A stretch of DNA of 64,000 bases. It comes from Benincasa hispida. Taxonomy: Eukaryota > Streptophyta > Magnoliopsida > Cucurbitales > Cucurbitaceae. Under the pieces are notes generated by a model. The model ran no database searches. It was given only the letters and a program-made list of their open reading frames with translations, and had not been told where the DNA came from. The stretch lies in NCBI RefSeq assembly GCF_009727055.1, contig NC_052353.1, positions 48,764,981 through 48,828,980 of the forward strand, given 5' to 3'. Positions 46,543 through 57,505 of this stretch are shown piece by piece. The position numbers and the translations under genes are program-made. How positions within the stretch are numbered: the first letter of the stretch is position 1; every line of letters starts with the position of its first letter.

Positions 46543-47034
46543 TGAAGGAAATCGGATTCACGATTTCCATGAGCAGCGGAAGAAAGATTATTCCAAATCA
46601 TAATCAAAAAAATGAACAATACATTACAGTCGACTTCAAACAAGTGTTATACAATTAAAATGTAGAAATTACAGCATGAACAACAAATGAACAAGGAAGA
46701 ACTCTACGACAATTTGTCACCTCGTCTCCACGTTCCTTGCTCACAAACACGATAGCATACAATCGAAACGCACTCGATATTACACAGAACAACAAAACAC
46801 GAATTCTTCGCCACCGTCGTCACGAACTCCTCTAACACGAAGACCTCTACAGCACCACGAACGGCCTCCACAGAACCTCGACGTGTCGAGTTGAGTATGA
46901 CACCACCAATAAGGCTACCTTGGTATTCACGGTGTGAGAATCCCAGAGGTGGGCTCTATTCGGACTTGGTATTGAGGCAGACGAAAGAGAAAACACCGAT
47001 CGTTTACACAACTGGGCAAGTGGGAGATGGCGGA

Positions 47035-47245
47035 TACCTATCGTATAGGTCGATGCCTAATCATTTAGATAAAGCTAAGCGATTGTCTAGAAAAAGCTAT
47101 GCGATCGTTTAGTTCATCGTTTAGCTCGGTCGTCGCCTACAGGACTCTACACAATCATTTACTTAGGGCAAGCGATCGTCTAGCAAAAACATGCGATCGT
47201 TTAGTAATATAACATGATGTTTAGATCGCCTAGCGTCATTTAGTA
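47035..47245. repeat. CGATCG-palindrome cluster in the family-1 LTR
   Basis: Sites such as CTATGCGATCGTTTAGTTC, GCAAGCGATCGTCTAGC and CATGCGATCGTTTAG. It is the equivalent of the cluster at 8160-8345, in reverse. Confidence 0.78.
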
Positions 47246-48084
47246 AATCCTTATTTACTTTGACGACTCCATGAGTTTCTTTTGTGCGAGAGAGAAAACT
47301 GAAACTTAATTTCAAAAAACTTTTCAATGTTGTTAAAATCATCTTTTTGAAATAGGAAACCAATTTCGTTTTAAATCACGGTTACCATGATTCCAATAAC
47401 CACCCACTCAGTTGATTATTAAAGAAAAAGAATTAATTATCCAATAAATTATATTATTATAAATATTTGCAAATACTTTTATTTCCAGTTTTTAATATTT
47501 CATCTCATGAACATATAAACCATAGTTATTTTTCTATTCCATGGTACTTGAGTGTAAATCTCATTTACATCAATCCTCCACTAGATGTATCTCATACATC
47601 AAACCGATTATATCATATATAATCAAATATATCTTTGTCAATTTGAACATTTCAAATCAACACCAAGAACTGATCCTCAATTGAATCCATTGAGTTACCA
47701 AAGGGACCTTATGGACCTGTAGCTCGAAGCCCAACGGTACATGAATAACTGACTAAACTCTTTAGTCACGGGATCCACCATCCGTTAACTTCCAGGAACT
47801 CTACTAAAGACCGACATTGAACTCTACTTACCACAGATATATTATGTGTCCATCTTAACCAAATCAGCAGTGCGACAACCCTTCACAGATCGCTCGTAAG
47901 TACAGCTGGGCCAATAACCGTATCCCCTGTAGTTACATCTGTCTTCTTAAGTACCACTGATCCCGCTCATAAACATAAGTCATAGTCCTACTATAACTGA
48001 GTCTTTTCTTCCAAAGAGAAGTTGTGGCCACTATGTTCAAGCCCCGAAATCAGCCCTTAAGGGAGCAATCTCTCTACTTATCCC

Positions 48085-50113
48085 TGAAGGATCTTATATC
48101 TCAGAGTCTCATGAGCGTTTTCAGATCATTTCGATTTTCACAATGACCAAAACACAAACGACATACATTCAACACATACAATTATGCTATATAAAACTAA
48201 TTATCGGCATGCTCAGAATACAATACAACAATAGAGAAAGGGTTCATACCAGTTGAAGAATTGCATTTCTGAACACACTGCAGCGGAAAACCTCAACGGT
48301 CTCACACCATCCGACGAGTTAGGTCGATTGCAACAGCACGATCCGACGTACACGAACATTGCAGTGGGGACGACACACACCACAAGAGAAACCGGGGTAT
48401 TCTCGGAGTCAAAAACCCAAAGAGTGGGCTTTGGTAAGTTTGGTAGAGGACGGAGGAGAGGCGCGTCGTGTAGATGATAAGAAAGTCAGAGATGAAACTC
48501 TGCTATCGTATAGTGAAATGCCCATCGTATAGTAGAGCTACACGATCGTGTATGAAAAGCTGAACGATCGTTTAGGAAAAACATATACGATCCTTTAGAG
48601 AAAACGTGAGGAAGACGATAGTTTAGACAAACGAGATTCTATCGCATAGGCTCTCGCGATCACTTTCACGGATTCTTTTGGGTGCGCGATAATACAAAAT
48701 GCACGACTAAAATTAAAATGAAAAAAATTTTCATTGTTTTAATTCGCCGGTTACCATAACCATTGCAGTCACTTCTTACATCCGAACGTGATAAATCTGT
48801 TAATTATCAAATATTAATCAATTAATTTAATTAATAAATGTAATCATCTTATTTTATATCCTATAGTTTGATAATCATATATCTACTATAATATTTTATC
48901 CTCTACTTGATATAAATCATATTATATCTAATTTTCCTCTAAAATAATGTATCTCATACATTTAGCACATTATATCATATATAATTGCCAGTCCAATTAT
49001 ATCATATATAATCGAACTTCTCTAGTCAATTTGAACATTTCAAATTAACCAAACACTGGTTTTTCAACTTTATCCAAGCTACCCAGGTGACCTAATGGAC
49101 CTGTGGCTCGAAATCCAACGGTACGTGAATAGCTGACTAAACTCTTTAGCCATGAGATCCACCATCCGTTAACTGTCAGTGATTCCACTAAAGACGACAA
49201 CTAAACTCTTCTACACAGATATATTTTTGTGTCCATCGAATGTAACCAATCATGAGTATGTGACCCTTCACAATTGCTCGTAAGTACTTCTAGGCCAATT
49301 TACCATTTTGCCCCTGTAGTTACATCTCACTTCTTAAGTAAACACATGATTCTCTAATGAAATACAACATAGTCCAACTATGTGTGAACACCTCTCGGGC
49401 TAGGAGAAGGTGTGTGGCGCAACATCGTTCAAGCCCCGAAATCAGCCCTTAAAGGAGCCATCTATCTACTTACCCTGCCTCGAGGAAGGAGTGAATAATC
49501 CATCTTGTTGTAGCTGAGTTCCCAGCTTATAAGACGAATCCCCAAAATGGTAGTTTGAATTGACTGGCCACCACCATACAGATAAAAGGACCGCCCTCAA
49601 TGGCATGAATATTCACTCATATCAGGTAATGTTACCTATGGTCATCCTAGTGAAATGAAGTCTCTTTTATGAACGGTGTTATATAACGAGACGTTAACAC
49701 TTCATGGTAGGTCTTATACAAACTCTTCGTATAGGATGCCTCCGCTCGCATGTCCCTAACACGAATGATCAGGATCAGACCATCTGTGACAAGTCACAAC
49801 ACTTGTGACCATTCACACAAAGTGGGCCGCATCTGTAGTGTTACCAAGATAAGGTTTCCCTCCTTTATCCATTTACTACAGACCATTTTGGTTATCACTC
49901 AAGAACATAATCCACTTGTATGTCACCACATACATGCTTGAGTCACATACAGATAACCAGGAATTTTATGTTTATTGGTTTGTGTAAAGAAAATAAAACA
50001 AGTAACGAGCAAAAGTCAAGATGTGAAGTAAATATCCTATATTAACAACACAAGCATTTGTACATACTGTTTACAAACTACAGGACCACGAATTTAGGGT
50101 ATCAACCCCAACA
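48085..50113 (-). mobile_element. Solo LTR of copia family 2 inside a family-1 LTR
   Basis: It runs on the minus strand from TGTTGGGGTTGATACCC (50113) to GATCCTTCA (48085), 2029 bp. Flanks are ATCCC (48080-48084) and ATCCT (50114-50118), a 4-of-5 target duplication. Rejoining them gives an uninterrupted family-1 LTR. A CGATCG-type cluster is at 48500-48645. The frames 48253-48477, 49750-49941 and 50058-50309 are shadows in LTR sequence. Confidence 0.88.
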
Positions 50114-50841
50114 ATCCTACTTCAGGAAAGGAGTGAATTCCATTTTGTGGATTGAGTTCTCAGCTCCATATCAGACAAGTCCCAAAAAGGTAGGCATGTA
50201 TGATTTGGCAATCTGGCCACTCTCACCCATACTAATCAAAGGACCGCCCTCAAAGGCAGGAGTTCACAAAACACTCAGGATTGAGGTCATGTCCCCTATG
50301 GTCGTTTAGGTGAGATGCAAGTCTCTAGTATCAACGGCGTTATATATAGAGTCTAGTCATCTCGTGGTCCAGGTCTTATACAAACTCTTTGTATAAGACA
50401 CCCCCACTCGCATGTCTCCACATGAATGGTTAAGATCTACAATCTGTAGTAGTTTACAACACTTGCAAACCTTTACAAAGGGGTTGTATCCGTAGTGTCA
50501 CCAGGATCAGGTATCCCACATTAATTCTTATACTACAGACCTATTTAGGTTATCACTTAAGGCATGATCCACTTGTATATCACATATACATGCTTAACTT
50601 CAGATAAGATAACCAAGAAGCTTTGTTTATTGGATATAAGTAAATGCCAAAATTAAATAACAATTATTTTATTCATTGAACAATGTGTATCTTTACAAAA
50701 CAACGAGACTCCTGAAGAATTAAGACACCAATCTGAACAATCTCTCACTTGTCCTAATGACTCGGGAGACTAATGTACAATACAATAAAAATGTACAACA
50801 TACAATAAACTAGGATATACCCCAATATCATCCCACTTGCC

Positions 50842-52452
50842 TTAGACAAGATGCTGCATGTCCCGCAGAACCAGACTCTCCAAGTGACCCTCGTATACTT
50901 TAGCCGTGACGGCCTTTGTAAAGGGATCAGCAACGTTGTGCTCCGATGCGATCTTTGTGACTATCACATCACCGTGATGCATAATCTCCCTGATCAGGTG
51001 ATATTTCCGTTCTATGTGCTTACCCCGACGATGACTCCGAGGCTCCTTTGAATTTTCCATAGCCCCGTTGTTATCACAATAAAATGTGATCGGAAAATCC
51101 ATATTTGGAATAACTTCCAAATCTGAAAGGAACTTCCTCAGCCAAACAGCCTCCTTAGCTGCTTCACAAGCCACTACGTATTTGGCTTCCATAGTGGAGT
51201 CTGCGATGCATCCTTGCTTGATGCTTTTCCAGACTACAACCCTTCCATTCAAAGTAAACACTGACCCTGATGTCGATTTGCGAGAATCTCTATCAGTCTG
51301 AAAGTTAGAGTCCGTGTGTCTTGTAAGGATCAGATCCTTATCTCCATACACAAACATGTAGTCCCTCGTTCTTCGAAGATACTTGAGGATCGTCTTGACC
51401 ACTGTCCAGTGATCAAATCCTGGATTGGACTGATACCGACTCAAAATCCCTACTGCATAGCAAATATCGGGTCTGGTACACAACATTGCATACATCAAGC
51501 TTCCTACAGCAGAAGCATAGGGAATCCGTTTCATCTTCTCAACTTCTTGAGGTGTCTTAGGACATTGATCCTTAGACAGAACGATTCCATGCCTGAAGGG
51601 TAACAGACCCCTATTGGAATCTTGGATCCTGTACCTGATCAACATTTGATCAATGTATGATGCCTGAGACAGGGCTAACCTTTTTTTCTTGCGATTCCGA
51701 ATGATTTGGATGCCTATAATATACTGTGCCTCACCCAAATCTTTCATTTGGAACTGGGCAGCTAGCCAACTCTTAATGTCAGTCAGATACCCTACATCAT
51801 TCCCAATAAGTAGGATATCATCTACATACAGTACCAGGAAAGCTACTGAGTTGTTGATGATTTTCTTGTAAACACAAGGCTCATCAACATTCTGGCCAAA
51901 GCCAAACGACTTGACATCAGTGTCAAATCTGATGTTCCAAGATCTAGAAGCTTGTTTCAGCCCATAAATGGACCTATTAAGCTTGCAAACTCTTTGCTCT
52001 TTATCTGGAACTACGAACCCCTCTAGTTGAGTCATATAGATGGTTTCCTCAAGATTACCATTAAGAAAGGCAATCTTCACGTCCATTTTCCATATTTCAT
52101 AATCATAAAATGTGGCTATGGACAGAAGAATCTGGATAGACTTCAGCATGACAACCTGGGTATAACCCTTTGCCACGAGTCTAGCCTTAAAGGTTTTCAC
52201 CTTTCCATCTACACCATTCTTTCGCTTATAGATCCATTTACACCCAATAGGTCTTACCCCATCAGATGGATCAACAAGCTCCCAGACGTTATTGAAATAC
52301 ATAGACTCTATTTCCTGGTTCATGGCCTTAACCCATTCATCTTTGTCATCATCCTCCATTGCTTTCTTAAAAGACATCGGATCCTTGACCCCATCATTCA
52401 TAATGACGTTTTGGGCTTCAGTTAAACCCATGTAGCGATCCGGTGGGTTCAT
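50842..52452 (-). CDS. Copia family 1 RT and RNase H, open 536-residue frame
   Basis: This is the longest open frame in the window and encodes the C-terminal part of a Ty1/copia polyprotein. RT spans about residues 55-300: GCKWIYKRKNG (70-80), KARLVAKGYTQ (89-99), MDVKIAFLNG (123-132) with the first catalytic Asp, IYGLKQ (162-167) and the YVDD active site (209-212). RNase H follows with TDSNFQ, DRDSRKSTSG, DSTMEAKY and YCDNNGA, ending NVADPFTKAV...LRDMQHLV before a polypurine tract and LTR. After KGYTQV about 12 residues present in the 4239-5780 sibling are missing in frame. That region normally contains the conserved (D/Y)YEE..SP segment, so activity is doubtful. The first Met is only the limit of the open frame: in a copia polyprotein this part is continuous with upstream integrase, which is broken here. 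An adapter artefact lies 61 bp upstream, so the break may be partly artificial. Confidence 0.88.
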   Translation of the reverse strand: MNPPDRYMGLTEAQNVIMNDGVKDPMSFKKAMEDDDKDEWVKAMNQEIESMYFNNVWELVDPSDGVRPIGCKWIYKRKNGVDGKVKTFKARLVAKGYTQVVMLKSIQILLSIATFYDYEIWKMDVKIAFLNGNLEETIYMTQLEGFVVPDKEQRVCKLNRSIYGLKQASRSWNIRFDTDVKSFGFGQNVDEPCVYKKIINNSVAFLVLYVDDILLIGNDVGYLTDIKSWLAAQFQMKDLGEAQYIIGIQIIRNRKKKRLALSQASYIDQMLIRYRIQDSNRGLLPFRHGIVLSKDQCPKTPQEVEKMKRIPYASAVGSLMYAMLCTRPDICYAVGILSRYQSNPGFDHWTVVKTILKYLRRTRDYMFVYGDKDLILTRHTDSNFQTDRDSRKSTSGSVFTLNGRVVVWKSIKQGCIADSTMEAKYVVACEAAKEAVWLRKFLSDLEVIPNMDFPITFYCDNNGAMENSKEPRSHRRGKHIERKYHLIREIMHHGDVIVTKIASEHNVADPFTKAVTAKVYEGHLESLVLRDMQHLV

Positions 52453-52616
52453 ACCCTCCCACTACGTCGAGGCAATCTCAAATCTTGAGCTAGTTGACTA
52501 GACGTTCCGACCCTGTCTCTTATACACATCTAGATGTGTATAAGAGACAGTTCAATACCCTCCCACTACGTCGAGGCAATCTCAAATCTTGAGCTAGTTG
52601 ACTAGACGTTCCGACC
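52451..52616. repeat. 62-bp exact direct repeat around the adapter
   Basis: The 62 bases at 52451-52512 (starting ATACCCTCCCACTACGTCG) recur exactly at 52555-52616, with the adapter palindrome and four bases between. Zero divergence next to an adapter indicates an assembly duplication, not an old repeat. Confidence 0.9.
52513..52550. other. Tn5 mosaic-end palindrome: sequencing adapter in the assembly
   Basis: The same 38-bp junction as at 42918-42955: CTGTCTCTTATACACATCT (52513-52531) followed by AGATGTGTATAAGAGACAG (52532-52550). It interrupts the minus-strand copia polyprotein in the hinge between integrase and RT. Confidence 0.97.
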
Positions 52617-53480
52617 TCATCAACTCTTGTTGATCTGTTGGCCTGTTCAATAACTCTTGTTGAACCCTCAGCAGTCCCAGTCTCACTAGAGATCTCACCT
52701 AAAACGAGCTTACTTTATGGCTTATGATCTCTCATGTGATCTTCTAAGAAGATAGTATTAGTGGAAACAAACACTTTGTTCCACTCGGATCATAGAAGTA
52801 TCCTCCTCTCGTTTCCTTAGGGTAGCCTACAAAGAGGCAAACCTTTGAACGCGGTTCCAACTTCTTTGGGTTAGTCGCTAGCACATGTGTCGGACAGTCC
52901 CAAATCCTGAAGTGGCGCAAACTACCTTTACGGCCTTTCCATAACTCAAAAGGTGTTTCAGAAACACTTTTCAATAGAACGTTGTTTAGGATATAACATG
53001 CAGTCTGCACTGCATAACCCCAAAACGAGTCTGGAAGATGAACATAACTCATCATAGACCAAACCATGTCCAACATGGTTCTGTTTCTCCTTTTCGATAC
53101 ACTATTCTACTGAGGTATACTAGCGGCCAAGAGTTGGGACGTAATCCTGTTCTATCATATAGTTCTAGAATCGGAGGTCCATATACTCTCCACCACGATC
53201 AGAACGTAGTGTTTTTATCTTCTTACCTAACAAGTTTTCAACTCCAGCCTTATACTCTTCGAACTTGTCAAGGGCTTCAGACTTACATTGCATTAGGAAG
53301 AGATACCCAAACCTTGAATAATCATCTATGAAAGAGATGAAATATTCATACCCCCATCGAGCTCTAACATTCATCAGACCATAGAGGTCTAAATGTACAT
53401 GCTCCAAGGCTTCCTTGGCTCTGTAAACATTTCCAATAAAAGGTTGTTGGTCATCTTGCCTTCGAAGCATGATTCACATA
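52617..53480 (-). pseudogene. Copia family 1 integrase (minus strand), broken
   Basis: Two frames cover it. The frame 53165-53470 has the catalytic core: EHVHLDLYG (first Asp), YFISFIDDYSRFGYLFLM (second Asp) and KTLRSDRGGEYM, where the catalytic Glu follows the GG. The frame 52744-53076 has the C-terminal half: MLDMVWSMMSYVHLPDSFWG, YILNNVLLKSVSETPFELWK, LRHFRIWDCPTHV, RSKVCLFVGYPKETRGGYFY. Between them a frame change and a stop (about 53080-53165) break the chain. On the minus strand the order is core then C-terminus then hinge, correct for copia. Confidence 0.88.
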
Positions 53481-54065
53481 TCGGTAAGGAGTTTTCTTCT
53501 AAACTCTTTAGAAGTCCATTTTGCACCAACTTCTCAATCCTATTGAGGTTGATGTGACCTAACCTTAAATGCCAAAGATGGGCTTTTTCCTTTAGAGAAA
53601 CCTTTGGTCTTTTAGTTGTTGTTGTCGTACTGAACATTTCAATGTTAAACAAGGCTTTTATGACTAACAACCTTAGTACATATAAATTATTTTCCATTGA
53701 GCCATAACCAATCTTCATTCCATTCTTGAAAATAAACACTTTATTCTTAGAAAAGGAGACGGTGTAGCCTTGTTCAATGAGACAAGAAACCGAGATTAAG
53801 TTCCTCTAAATATGAAGATTTACAAAAACATTATCCAGTAACAGATAACGTTTCTTGTCGACAAATAACTTCAGCCTGCCTACAACAACAGCTAAAACAA
53901 CCTCACCAGTATCGACTTAAAGAGTCATCTCTCCTTGTGACAACGTTTGCCAGGAACTGAATCCTTAGTTAAAGGAACTGAGATGATTAGTAGCACCTGA
54001 ATCGAGGATCCAGACAGAATCATCATTCTCTACCAGACATGTCTCCAAGACCAATAAATCATATT
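53389..54065 (-). pseudogene. Copia family 1 protease and GAG-pre-integrase region (minus strand)
   Basis: The 116-codon frame 53389-53739 holds the GAG-pre-integrase domain: LYVLRLLVIK, AHLWHLRLGHINLNRIEKLV and the zinc-binding CESCFEGKMT. The upstream part (53740-54060) carries NLISVSCLIEQGYTVSFSKN and, at about 53985-54030, WILDSGATNHL with the aspartic-protease DSGA. A stop before RNLIS and smaller defects break the frame. The frame overlaps the start of the integrase frame in another phase because of a frameshift near 53400-53470. Confidence 0.85.
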
Positions 54066-55114
54066 TACTGTCTTGTCTCCTCTTTTGGAGAGTAGTGGGA
54101 TGGAGGTCGTTTGCCACGAAATTCGTTTCACACGATTCTTTCTACTGCAAATAATCGGTCATTGTTAAAAGCTTTAGACGAAAATATTAACGAGTTGCTG
54201 AAAAGGAAAAAAAAAACACATTGACCCGTTAGGTTTTAAGCAAATATCCGTTGTAAAACAAAACAACATCCAATAAGGTTTTAGCAAAACTAACATGAAC
54301 CCTGTGTGACATCTAGTTTCGCAATGACACTTCAAAGGTTTAGGACAAAAGACGTCGAAGGGAGGTCAGTTATCTTTCCTCTGAATTGAGAAGTTCTCAA
54401 CCAGTCATTAATACTAGAATAACTCTTGCTCCTGTAACGACTAGCCATCATTCATTTGGCCAAGAGATCATTAACTTACTTAATAATCTCCCGTAAGTGC
54501 GACCCACCATTTTAAGCCCTAGAGCTCCGTCCCAAAAGGCCAATCCGAAGGAAAAAATTCTGATTGGGGAAAAACCTAAAGTGACCCTATCCATTTCTGT
54601 AGTTCACCTTGATATTGACCAACTGCACAAAACTCATCTGAAGGGGGACGCTCTGAAGGCGAGAGGGCGTACAGAATGATCTCACGGTGTGAACCAATGA
54701 TAGAGACCATATGACGTGTTGACACACACCCTTTACCCACTTACTATAAATACTCTCTCCGTCCACCTTGATATTGACTCATGCAAACACCATTCGAAGG
54801 GGGATGCATCATGGGAACCGCGAGGCCAAGCATGAATCTCACTGCGTGAACATACAGGGAGAAACGTGAATGGAATCATAGACATATCTAATACGCCTCT
54901 TCCTCCCACTGAGTATTTTATAACCTAAGGTTTAGCTTACTTAGAAAAAAGCACAGTTAAGGATTTTAACTAAGTGACTTTTAGGTTTGTCCAAGAGTAA
55001 CTTTTACCTTAGATAGTTAAACAACTTTTGATCAGCATCCACTAAACTCTTTAACGGAATCTTTGACCAAATTGTCGCATGCTTGTTCAAAATCTATCTA
55101 ATTTACCTTTCCAG
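54066..55114 (-). other. Non-coding block between leader and protease of the family-1 element
   Basis: A gag gene is expected here but I recognise none in any frame. Two related blocks (about 54602-54670 and 54760-54825; CACCTTGATATTGACCAACT versus CACCTTGATATTGACTCATG, both followed by GAAGGGGG) form a diverged direct repeat about 155 bp apart. The frame 54497-54679 on the plus strand covers one of them and is not convincing. A TATAAATAC lies near 54744 on the plus strand. Confidence 0.55.
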
Positions 55115-56688
55115 GTAGGTTCCCAGGTAGGAGTGTTACATTTCTGTCAACTTAAGAACCCCAGCCTAGCCAGAACCCGCCTTAGACAAAAGGTACCTTA
55201 TAGATAGGTTTACAACAGATTTAATATTTTATTTCAACCAATTTAATCCTATTAAATCGATTTGAAAAGATTAATCTAGGTTACTAAACTCTTTAGAACC
55301 ATTTGAACTTAGGTCTATCTTAATCCAATTTTAAAACCCTTTTAAAAACTTGAGTTCACCTTAAGTCCGCATGCAACTCAGAATTATTGATTTTAGGTCT
55401 AATTTCCTTTATAACACTTATAAATGGAAACAACCACCACAATGCGAAGCTAACACATGCAAGACATTCATAACTATTATAAACGGCCTAAATGTCATGC
55501 TCAATGCATTGTCCATTCATTGTTACTTCTTTTATATAACACTTATACAAAACAGCAATGAAACAAGCAAAACATGCTTTCATTCACTCTTAGACTATAA
55601 CACTTATAAGAAAAGGATGATGCATGATAATGCTCAATGCATGCAAAATATAACTCTTATATTTCATGTGCATGCGCATGCTTTTCAGTAATTTCTTCAT
55701 CTTAGATTATAACATTTATAATACATGATGCATGAATAATTGCACAACCTAAGGTGAGTTTTTAACTATATGACAAACACTTTGGCATATAAGCAACATA
55801 CATCATATGTATAAGCAATCAAAGTTGATGAACTAGGTAAAATTGCCTTAAAAATACAAAAGGAAAGCTAACTATTACAAAGATAAGGAGTCTTCGGTTC
55901 AAACAGGCGAACCGAGTCTTGAACTGCTCGGGCAAAGCATTGCTTCTCCAACCATCGTGTACCAAGCACCCCGTGATCGTCTACATAATAAAATAAACGC
56001 TTTGCTCTATCGCTTACCCGCGTTCCCAAAATTGAACGATCATTTAGCATTTCTTAAACGATCATCTAGAAAAAATCCAAACGATCGTTTAGCTATTACT
56101 ACACGATTGTGTACCTTTACTAAGCGATGAAGCCTGAAGTACATGATCGCTTAGCGCGCTCTGCACAACACTCGCCTTCCGCGATCGTCCAAGCGACTAC
56201 GATGTCGCGAAGCACCATCGCCTAAGCGATCGCTTAGCTAGCGCCTCGCGTATGCGCATACGACGATACGCATAGGTACTTAGTGCATGCCTTCCTACTA
56301 CGACAAGCATCGCATGCTCTCCCTACGATTGTCTACCTCCAGTCCTACGCGATCGGGCAACCAACGCTATGCGATATGTTACGATTTTACCCCATCGCTT
56401 CGCATTAGCTAAACGATCGTTTAAAAGATACTACACGATCGTCTAGAAAAAAAATCTAAACGATCGCTTAGTTAAATCCTAACGATGTTTACCTGAGGCT
56501 AAACGATTCGACCAATGCTGGTCTTTCTTCTAGTTGAGAATTGCATCGCCATGCGCGAAGCTTCATCAACGAATGACTCGACGAACTCAAACTTTTTGAA
56601 TTACAGACTCGATTTTGATGTTAATTTTCGCCGAAAAAAACAAGGGCCTTACAATTAACACTTTGTAATATGAAAGCTTTTAACAAGG
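55115..56688 (-). mobile_element. Copia family 1 5' leader (minus strand)
   Basis: It is collinear with 9087-12360 in reverse, without solo LTR A, so it acts as the empty site for that insertion (about 55665-55685). It has the CGATCG cluster (55975-56510), the stem-loop (55895-55914) and the direct repeat CCAGGTAGG near 55128. The beginning next to the LTR lacks the PBS and about 600 bp of flanking sequence. The frames 55371-55691 and 55868-56050 are leader sequence, not genes. Confidence 0.8.
55975..56510. repeat. CGATCG-palindrome cluster in the family-1 leader (minus copy)
   Basis: Sites include AAACGATCGTTTAGC (56085), TAAGCGATCGCTTAGC (56223), CTAAACGATCGTTTA (56408), CTACACGATCGTCTAG (56430) and AAACGATCGCTTAG (56458). 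Confidence 0.8.
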
Positions 56689-57505
56689 ACTTGGTATGAG
56701 GCAGAGAAAGGAGGAAACACCAATCGAGTACACGACTGGGCAAATGGGAGATGGTGGAGACCTATCGTTATAGGTCAATGTCCAATTGTTTAGATAAAGC
56801 TTAGCGATTGTCTAGCAAAAGCTATGCGATCGTTTAGTTCATTCGTTTAGCTCGATCTGTCGCCTACAGACCTACACAAATCGTTTACTTAGGGCAGCGA
56901 TCTTCTAGCAAAAACTATGCGATCATTTAGTAAATACTACACGATCGTTTAGCTCGTCCAGCCGCGATTAGTTAAATCCCTATATTTTCTTGAGACGACT
57001 TCGAGAGTTTCTTTTGCAAGAGAGAGAGAAAACTGAAAACTTATTTTCTAAAAACTTTTCAACGTTTGTAAATCATCTTTTGAATAAGAAAAATCACTTT
57101 CCTTTTAAACTCACGGTTACCATATTCAATAACCACCCATCACTTATCATAAATATAAATGATAACCAACTTATCATACTAATATTTATAAACCTATAGT
57201 TTTAATTCTTTCATCTCATGAAACATATAAACCATATGTTCTTTTTCTATTCCATGGTACCTAATGTAAGAGATGTCATTTACATCAATCCTCCACTAGA
57301 TGTATCTCATACATCAAACCGATTATATCATATATAATCAAAATACCTCTTGTCAATTTGAACATTTCAAATCAACACCAAGAACTGATCCTCAACTGAA
57401 TCCATTGAGCTACCAAGGGGACTTCATGGACCTATAGCTCATTGAACAATGGGTATCTTTACAAAACAACGAGACTCCTCGAGAATTAGGACACCAATCC
57501 CAACA
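56689..57505 (-). mobile_element. Copia family 1 5' LTR, internally deleted
   Basis: It starts on the minus strand at TGTTGGGATTGGTGTCC (57505). At about 57440 it jumps from near the LTR start to the middle (CTATAGCTC next to ATTGAACAATG), losing over 1 kb. It ends at about 56689, about 480 bp before the normal LTR end, joined directly to leader. A CGATCG cluster lies at 56745-56960. The 5' TAGGA duplication lies outside it. The frame 56990-57199 is not a gene. Confidence 0.82.

Larger units (their letters stand above)
46543..50739 (-). mobile_element. Copia family 1 3' LTR, split by solo family-2 LTR
   Basis: On the minus strand it starts TGTTCAGATTGGTGTC at 50739, after a polypurine tract, and ends GATTTCCTTCA at 46543. 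The insertion at 48085-50113 splits it; the flanks ...CTCTCTACTTATCC and ACTTCAGGAAAGGAGTG rejoin to ordinary LTR sequence. Length without the insert is about 2.16 kb. Its CGATCG cluster lies at 47035-47245. Confidence 0.88.
46543..57505 (-). mobile_element. Copia family 1 element, nested in family 2, with target duplication
   Basis: The element is complete in outline on the minus strand: 5' LTR 56689-57505 (internally deleted), leader 55115-56688, non-coding block 54170-55114, protease/GAG-pre-integrase, integrase, RT/RNase H, 3' LTR 46543-50739. The pentamer TAGGA flanks it at 46538-46542 and 57506-57510, a perfect 5-bp duplication. Removing it restores family-2 pol. It contains one solo family-2 LTR and one adapter artefact. 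PBS and gag are absent. Confidence 0.92.

Noticed and set aside
54497..54679. 60-codon plus-strand frame
   Set aside because: It covers one unit of a diverged direct repeat in element DNA; the related unit does not keep the frame.
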